Positions 60,030-64,000 of a DNA stretch of 64,000 bases are shown piece by piece. Source of the stretch: Paraburkholderia unamae (GTDB lineage Bacteria > Pseudomonadota > Gammaproteobacteria > Burkholderiales > Burkholderiaceae); contig NZ_QLSU01000040.1 of assembly GCF_003268775.1 (NCBI RefSeq), positions 1 to 64,000 of the forward strand, in the 5' to 3' direction. How positions within the stretch are numbered: the stretch's first letter is position 1; each line of letters starts with the position of its first letter. The notes beneath the pieces were generated by a model that was not told where the DNA came from, searched no databases, and saw only the letters and a program-made list of their open reading frames with translations. Both the position numbers and the translations under genes were made by a program.

Positions 60030-61487
60030 TTAGAGCGCGGCCTGGGACGTTTGGGCAGTACGCGCAGTTTGCGACGTTTGGGACCAGCCGCCGCCCAGCA
60101 CCTTGTACAGCGTGACCTGGTTCGACAGCTTCGCCAACTGGTCGGTGACCAGTTGCTCCTGCGCGGTATAGAGCGTGCGCTGCGCGCTCAGCACCGTGAG
60201 GAAGCTGTCGGTGCCGGTCCTGAAACGCGCCTGCGCAAGATCGTAGTAGTCCTGAGCGGATTTCACATAGTCGCGGTCCGCCGCGACCTGATCGTCATAG
60301 GTCGCACGGCCCGCCAGCGCATTCGACACTTCCTTGAACGCCGTCTGGATCGTCTTTTCGTAGTCGGCCACGTCGATGTCCTTTTCGATCTTCGCGACGT
60401 CGAGCGAAGCCTTGTTGCTGCCGTAGTCGAAGATCGGCATCGTGATCGTCGGCGCGAACGTCCACGCGCCCGTGCTCGCCTTGAAGAGTTGCGACAGGCT
60501 CGTGCTGGCGGTCCCCGCCGTGGCGGTCAGCTCGATCTTGGGAAAGAACGCCGCGCGCGCGGCGCCGATGTTCGCGTTGGCCGCCTTCAGCGTGTGCTCG
60601 GCCTCGATGATATCGGGCCGCCGCGCGAGCAGATCGGACGGCAAGCCCGCGCCGATGTCGGCGAACATGGCGTCGCTCTCCAGCAGCGTGGGGCCGCCGC
60701 CGCCGAAGTCGTCGGGCAGCGGGCAGCCGATCTCGGCGACCAGATTGTTGCGGTCCTGCGCCACGGCGCGTGTGTACGAGGCCACGCTCGCACGCGCGCT
60801 GGCAAGCGAAGTCTGCGCCTCGCGCACGTCCTGCAACGACGCGCTGCCGATCTTCATCATGCTGACGGTCAGGTCATAGGTGCTCTGGTTGGCCGTGGCG
60901 GTGTCGGTCGCGACTTTCAGCAAGGCCTCGTCGGACAGCAGTTGCAGATAGTCGGTCGCCACGTCCGCCACGAGCGATAGCTGCGTGCTGGTGCGCGACG
61001 CCTGGGTCGAGAGATAGGTTTCCAGCGCCTGACGCTTCAGGCTGCGCAGCCGCCCGAAGAAGTCGATCTCCCACGACGTCGTGCCGACCGAGACGGTATT
61101 CGAATGGCTCACCGCGCCGTCGCTGCGCGTGTTCGTGAGCGAGCCGCCCGCGTCGATCGCGGGCGCGAGCGCCGCGCGCGTGATGCGGTACTGCGCCTCG
61201 TATTCGGCCACCTGCAACGCCGCGACCCGCAGGTCGCGATTGTGGTCGAGCGCGAGGGCGATCAGCTTTTGCAGGCGCGCGTCCTTGAAGAAGTCCTGCC
61301 AGCCGACATCGGGCGCGAACGATGAAGCGTCGGCCGGGGTTGCCGGTGTTGCCGATGCGCTCGTCGCGTACGCCTCGCCCGTGGGCCATGCGGCGGCGAC
61401 GGGGGAGGCCGGCCGTTGATAAACGGGGTCGAGGGAACAGGCGCTCAGCGCTATTGCACAGAGCGCGCACAGAAGCTTCACTTTCAT
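60030..61487 (-). CDS. RND efflux outer-membrane lipoprotein, NodT/OprM family
   Basis: This 485-aa TolC-like channel has a lipoprotein signal with lipobox LSAC and lipidated Cys17. PVYQRPASPVAAAWP is the usual NodT-family opening. Two OEP repeats follow (VAALQVAEYEAQYRITRAALAP and IGAARAAFFPKIELTATAGTAS), and the C-terminal part has FRTGTDSFLTVLSAQRTLYTAQEQLV. AAGGAT lies before the ATG, which overlaps the pump-gene stop by 4 bp. It ends with a short Thr/Ala/Gln/Ser tail. It completes a tripartite pump with the upstream RND gene; the adaptor gene must lie beyond the right edge. Confidence 0.92.
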   Translation of the reverse strand: MKVKLLCALCAIALSACSLDPVYQRPASPVAAAWPTGEAYATSASATPATPADASSFAPDVGWQDFFKDARLQKLIALALDHNRDLRVAALQVAEYEAQYRITRAALAPAIDAGGSLTNTRSDGAVSHSNTVSVGTTSWEIDFFGRLRSLKRQALETYLSTQASRTSTQLSLVADVATDYLQLLSDEALLKVATDTATANQSTYDLTVSMMKIGSASLQDVREAQTSLASARASVASYTRAVAQDRNNLVAEIGCPLPDDFGGGGPTLLESDAMFADIGAGLPSDLLARRPDIIEAEHTLKAANANIGAARAAFFPKIELTATAGTASTSLSQLFKASTGAWTFAPTITMPIFDYGSNKASLDVAKIEKDIDVADYEKTIQTAFKEVSNALAGRATYDDQVAADRDYVKSAQDYYDLAQARFRTGTDSFLTVLSAQRTLYTAQEQLVTDQLAKLSNQVTLYKVLGGGWSQTSQTARTAQTSQAAL

Positions 61488-64000
61488 TCCGGATCCTTTG
61501 CGGGCTGTGCTGCGCCGCCATGCTCGTTGAACAGCCTGCGCACGACGATGAAGAACACGGGCACGAAGAAGATGGCGAGCGCCGTTGCCGCGATCATGCC
61601 GCCCGCCACGCCGGTGCCGATCGCATGGCGCGCGGCCGAGCCCGCGCCGGTGCTGATCACGAGCGGAAACACGCCGAACACGAAGGCGAGCGACGTCATG
61701 AGGATGGGCCGCAAGCGCTGGTGCGCGGCTTCGAGCGTGGCTTCCACGAGGCCGTGGCCCTGTGCCTGGAGATCCTTGGCGAATTCCACGATCAGGATCG
61801 CGTTCTTCGTCGCGAGACCAATGGTCGTCAGCAAGCCGACCTTGAAGTAGACGTCGTTCGAGAGCCCGCGCATATGCGCGCCCAGCAAAGCGCCGAGCAC
61901 GCCGATCGGCACCACGAGAATGACCGCGATCGGCACCGACCAGCTTTCGTACAGCCCGGCAAGACACAGGAACACCACGATCAGCGAGATGGCGTACAGA
62001 TACGTCGCCTGCGAGCCCGCGAGCACCTCCTGATACGACTGCCCCGTCCACTCGATGCCGAACCCGGCGGGCAACTGTTTCGCGAGGTTCTCGACGGCGC
62101 TCATCGCCTGGCCCGTGCTCACGCCGGGTGCGGGCTGTGCGCTCATTTCCATCGCGAGTTCGCGGTTGTAGCGTTCGATCTGCGGCGGCCCGAACGTCCA
62201 GCGCGTTTTCGCGAATGCGGAGAACGGCACCATCTGCCCGTCGTAGTCCGTTGTCGATGTTGAGGATGACGAACTTGATGAGGAACTCGACGACGACGAA
62301 TCCGCCCGCACGTACCACTGCCCGATGTCGCCGGGCATCATGCGGTACGGTGCGTCGGCCTGCACGTAGACCTTCTGGATGCGCCCCGTGTCGATATAGT
62401 TGTTCACGTACGACGAGCCGAACGCGGTGGAGAGCGTGGAATCGACGTCGGCGATCGACAGCCCGAGCGCGCTGGCCTTCTCGCGGTCGATATCGACATA
62501 GAGTTGCGGCGTGTCTTCGAGACCGGCGGGACGCGTCATCGCCAGCAACGGATCTTTCGCGGCCAGCGCGACGAACTGATTGCGCGCCTTCAGCAGCTTG
62601 TCATGCCCCTGGCCCGCGCGGTCCTCGATCTCGAAGTCGAGGCCGCTTTGCGTGCCCAGGCCGTGAATGGCCGGTTCGTTCATCACGAAGATCTGCGCGT
62701 CGCGGTTGCCCGCGAAGGCGGCATTCGCGCGGCCGATCACGGCCTGGGCGCTGTCGTTTGAACCGCGCTGGCTCCAGTCCTTCAACTGCACGAAAGCGAG
62801 TGCGTTGTTCTGCCCCTGCCCGTTGAAGCTGAAGCCGTTCACGGCCATCACATGCGAGACCGCCGGTTGCTTCAGGAAGTACTGCTCGACAGCAGCCACG
62901 GTCTTGAGCGTTTTCGAAGACGGCGTGCCGACCGGCGCCGAGATCGACACCATGATCGACCCCTGATCTTCCTCGGGCAGATACGACGAAGGCAGCGTCA
63001 CGTACAGAATGCCGACCACGCCCGCGATGAGCGCATAGCCCAGCATCCAGCGCACGGGCTTCGCGACCACGCCCGCGAGCGAGGCGCTGTAGCGCGCGTT
63101 GCTCCGCGAAAAGAGCCGGTTGAACGCGCCGAGCAGGCCGCGCTTTTCCTGGTGCGCCACGGCGGCCGGGCTCAGCAGGCTTGCGCATAGCGCGGGGGTA
63201 AGCGTCATGGCGAGGAACACCGAGAGCACCATGGCGGAAACGATCGTGACCGAAAACTGCCGGTAGATCGCGCCGGTCGAGCCGGAAAAGAAGGCCATCG
63301 GAATGAACACGGCGGTGAGCACGGTCGTCACGCCCACGAGCGCGCCGGTGATCTGGCTCATGGCCTTTTTCGTCGCCGCCTTCGCGTCGAGTCGTTCCTC
63401 GGCCATGATGCGCTCGACGTTCTCGACGACGACGATCGCGTCGTCCACGAGCAGGCCGATCGCGAGCACCATCGCGAACATCGACAGCACGTTGATCGAG
63501 AAGCCGATCACCGACATCACGCCCAGCGTGCCGAGCAGCGCGACCGGCACGACGATCGTGGGAATCAGCGTCGCGCGCAGGTTTTGCAGGAACAGGTACA
63601 TCACGAGGAACACGAGGATCACCGCTTCGAAGAGCGTCTTCATGACCTCCTCGATCGAGATCTTCACGAACGGCGTGGAATCGTACGGGTACGCTATCGC
63701 CACGTCCTTGGGCAGTTGCGGCTGGAGTTCGACGAGCTTCGCGCGCACGGCCTTCGCAACCGCCATGGCGTTCGCACCGGTCGAGAGCTTCACGGCCAGC
63801 GCGGCGGCCGGCTTGCCGTCGAGGCGCGACGACGTATCGTACGAGTCGCCGCCCACCTCCACGCGCGCGACGTCGCGCAGCCGGACCTTGGAGCCGTCGG
63901 TGTTCACGCGCAGGAGGATGTCGCCGAACTCCTGGGGCGTGGTCAGCAGGCTGGAAGACGAGATCGTGGCGTTGATTGCCTGGGAGTCCGTAGCGGGTGC
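61484..64000 (-). CDS. RND multidrug efflux permease, AcrB/MexB type (5' end beyond window)
   Basis: This is the inner-membrane proton-driven pump, with 838 residues visible and about 200 N-terminal residues outside. The reading frame stays open to the edge, through LLTTPQEFGDILLRVN, the AcrB-like segment, so a GTG at 63907 is internal and not the start. Proton-relay Asp pair is in LLVDDAIVVVENV (segment 4) and the Lys in GLATKNAILIVEFAKDL (segment 10). QWYVRADSS opens an unusual run of 13 Ser residues followed by TSTTDYDG near 62240-62300, where relatives have a short loop before QMVPFSAFA. The substrate range cannot be told from sequence. Confidence 0.93.
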   Translation of the reverse strand, partial: APATDSQAINATISSSSLLTTPQEFGDILLRVNTDGSKVRLRDVARVEVGGDSYDTSSRLDGKPAAALAVKLSTGANAMAVAKAVRAKLVELQPQLPKDVAIAYPYDSTPFVKISIEEVMKTLFEAVILVFLVMYLFLQNLRATLIPTIVVPVALLGTLGVMSVIGFSINVLSMFAMVLAIGLLVDDAIVVVENVERIMAEERLDAKAATKKAMSQITGALVGVTTVLTAVFIPMAFFSGSTGAIYRQFSVTIVSAMVLSVFLAMTLTPALCASLLSPAAVAHQEKRGLLGAFNRLFSRSNARYSASLAGVVAKPVRWMLGYALIAGVVGILYVTLPSSYLPEEDQGSIMVSISAPVGTPSSKTLKTVAAVEQYFLKQPAVSHVMAVNGFSFNGQGQNNALAFVQLKDWSQRGSNDSAQAVIGRANAAFAGNRDAQIFVMNEPAIHGLGTQSGLDFEIEDRAGQGHDKLLKARNQFVALAAKDPLLAMTRPAGLEDTPQLYVDIDREKASALGLSIADVDSTLSTAFGSSYVNNYIDTGRIQKVYVQADAPYRMMPGDIGQWYVRADSSSSSSSSSSSSSTSTTDYDGQMVPFSAFAKTRWTFGPPQIERYNRELAMEMSAQPAPGVSTGQAMSAVENLAKQLPAGFGIEWTGQSYQEVLAGSQATYLYAISLIVVFLCLAGLYESWSVPIAVILVVPIGVLGALLGAHMRGLSNDVYFKVGLLTTIGLATKNAILIVEFAKDLQAQGHGLVEATLEAAHQRLRPILMTSLAFVFGVFPLVISTGAGSAARHAIGTGVAGGMIAATALAIFFVPVFFIVVRRLFNEHGGAAQPAKDPE

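Noticed and set aside
63907..63909. GTG as a start codon for the RND pump
   Set aside because: The frame continues upstream to the window edge with AcrB-like residues (PQEFGDILLRV), so the true start lies outside.

Overview
The window is GC-rich, densely coded DNA of a Burkholderiaceae type (Paraburkholderia, Caballeronia or Burkholderia). The protein styles fit this: OmpC-type porins, many LysR regulators, MHS-family transporters, LutABC and RND/NodT efflux. The low housekeeping content and the run of catabolic operons suggest a secondary chromosome or megaplasmid. I see no tRNA, rRNA, CRISPR array, insertion sequence or phage gene.

Region A (about 0.06-14.95 kb) is an aromatic catabolic cluster with a LysR regulator, an MHS-type importer and a porin. 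Its enzymes are an amidase, a Rieske dioxygenase with both subunits, a VanB-type reductase, a group D flavin monooxygenase with its flavin reductase, a fused double 4-OT tautomerase and three small alpha/beta-barrel or SnoaL-like proteins. The enzyme set closely resembles the iac genes for indole-3-acetate degradation. It ends, however, in hydroxyquinol 1,2-dioxygenase and maleylacetate reductase rather than a catechol pathway. The simplest reading is catabolism of a ring-hydroxylated indole acid such as 5-hydroxyindole-3-acetate, which would give hydroxyquinol. A resorcinol-type substrate is the main alternative. Four transcription units here share a CGAATT element at or next to their predicted -35 boxes.

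Region B (about 15-35.7 kb) is an amine or N-substituted amino-acid cluster bracketed by two paralogous double-domain GNAT acetyltransferases. A long plus-strand operon holds an aldehyde dehydrogenase, a HAD-family protein, a PuuB-like amine oxidase, a dipeptide-type ABC transporter, a three-component HcnABC/OoxAB-like oxidase and an HTH-only AraC protein. A minus-strand set faces it: cupin, AstE/DoeB-like deacylase, semialdehyde dehydrogenase, Lrp/AsnC regulator, class III aminotransferase and a GhrA-type reductase. The minus-strand set resembles the lower half of ectoine catabolism (DoeB, DoeC, DoeD, AsnC) without the ectoine hydrolase.

Region C (about 35.8-48.2 kb) holds an SF1 helicase, a LysR regulator divergent from a succinyl-CoA:acetate CoA-transferase, another LysR, a second porin, a two-component locus (degenerate receiver, hybrid kinase, OmpR-type regulator) and a FUSC-family membrane protein.

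Region D (about 48.2-56.4 kb) has the lutABC lactate-utilisation operon, then a small gene flanked by two related candidate small-RNA units (shared upstream palindrome, strong terminators). It continues with an operon of Ldh-family reductase, MFS transporter and a solute-binding-like protein. The adjacent LysR gene and that operon carry near-identical 23-bp palindromes.

Region E (about 56.5-64 kb) is a drug-modification and efflux block. A TetR repressor with two operator palindromes diverges from two FAD monooxygenases (TetX-like and Rox/polyketide-hydroxylase-like). A NodT-family outer membrane factor and an RND pump follow; the pump gene runs off the right edge.
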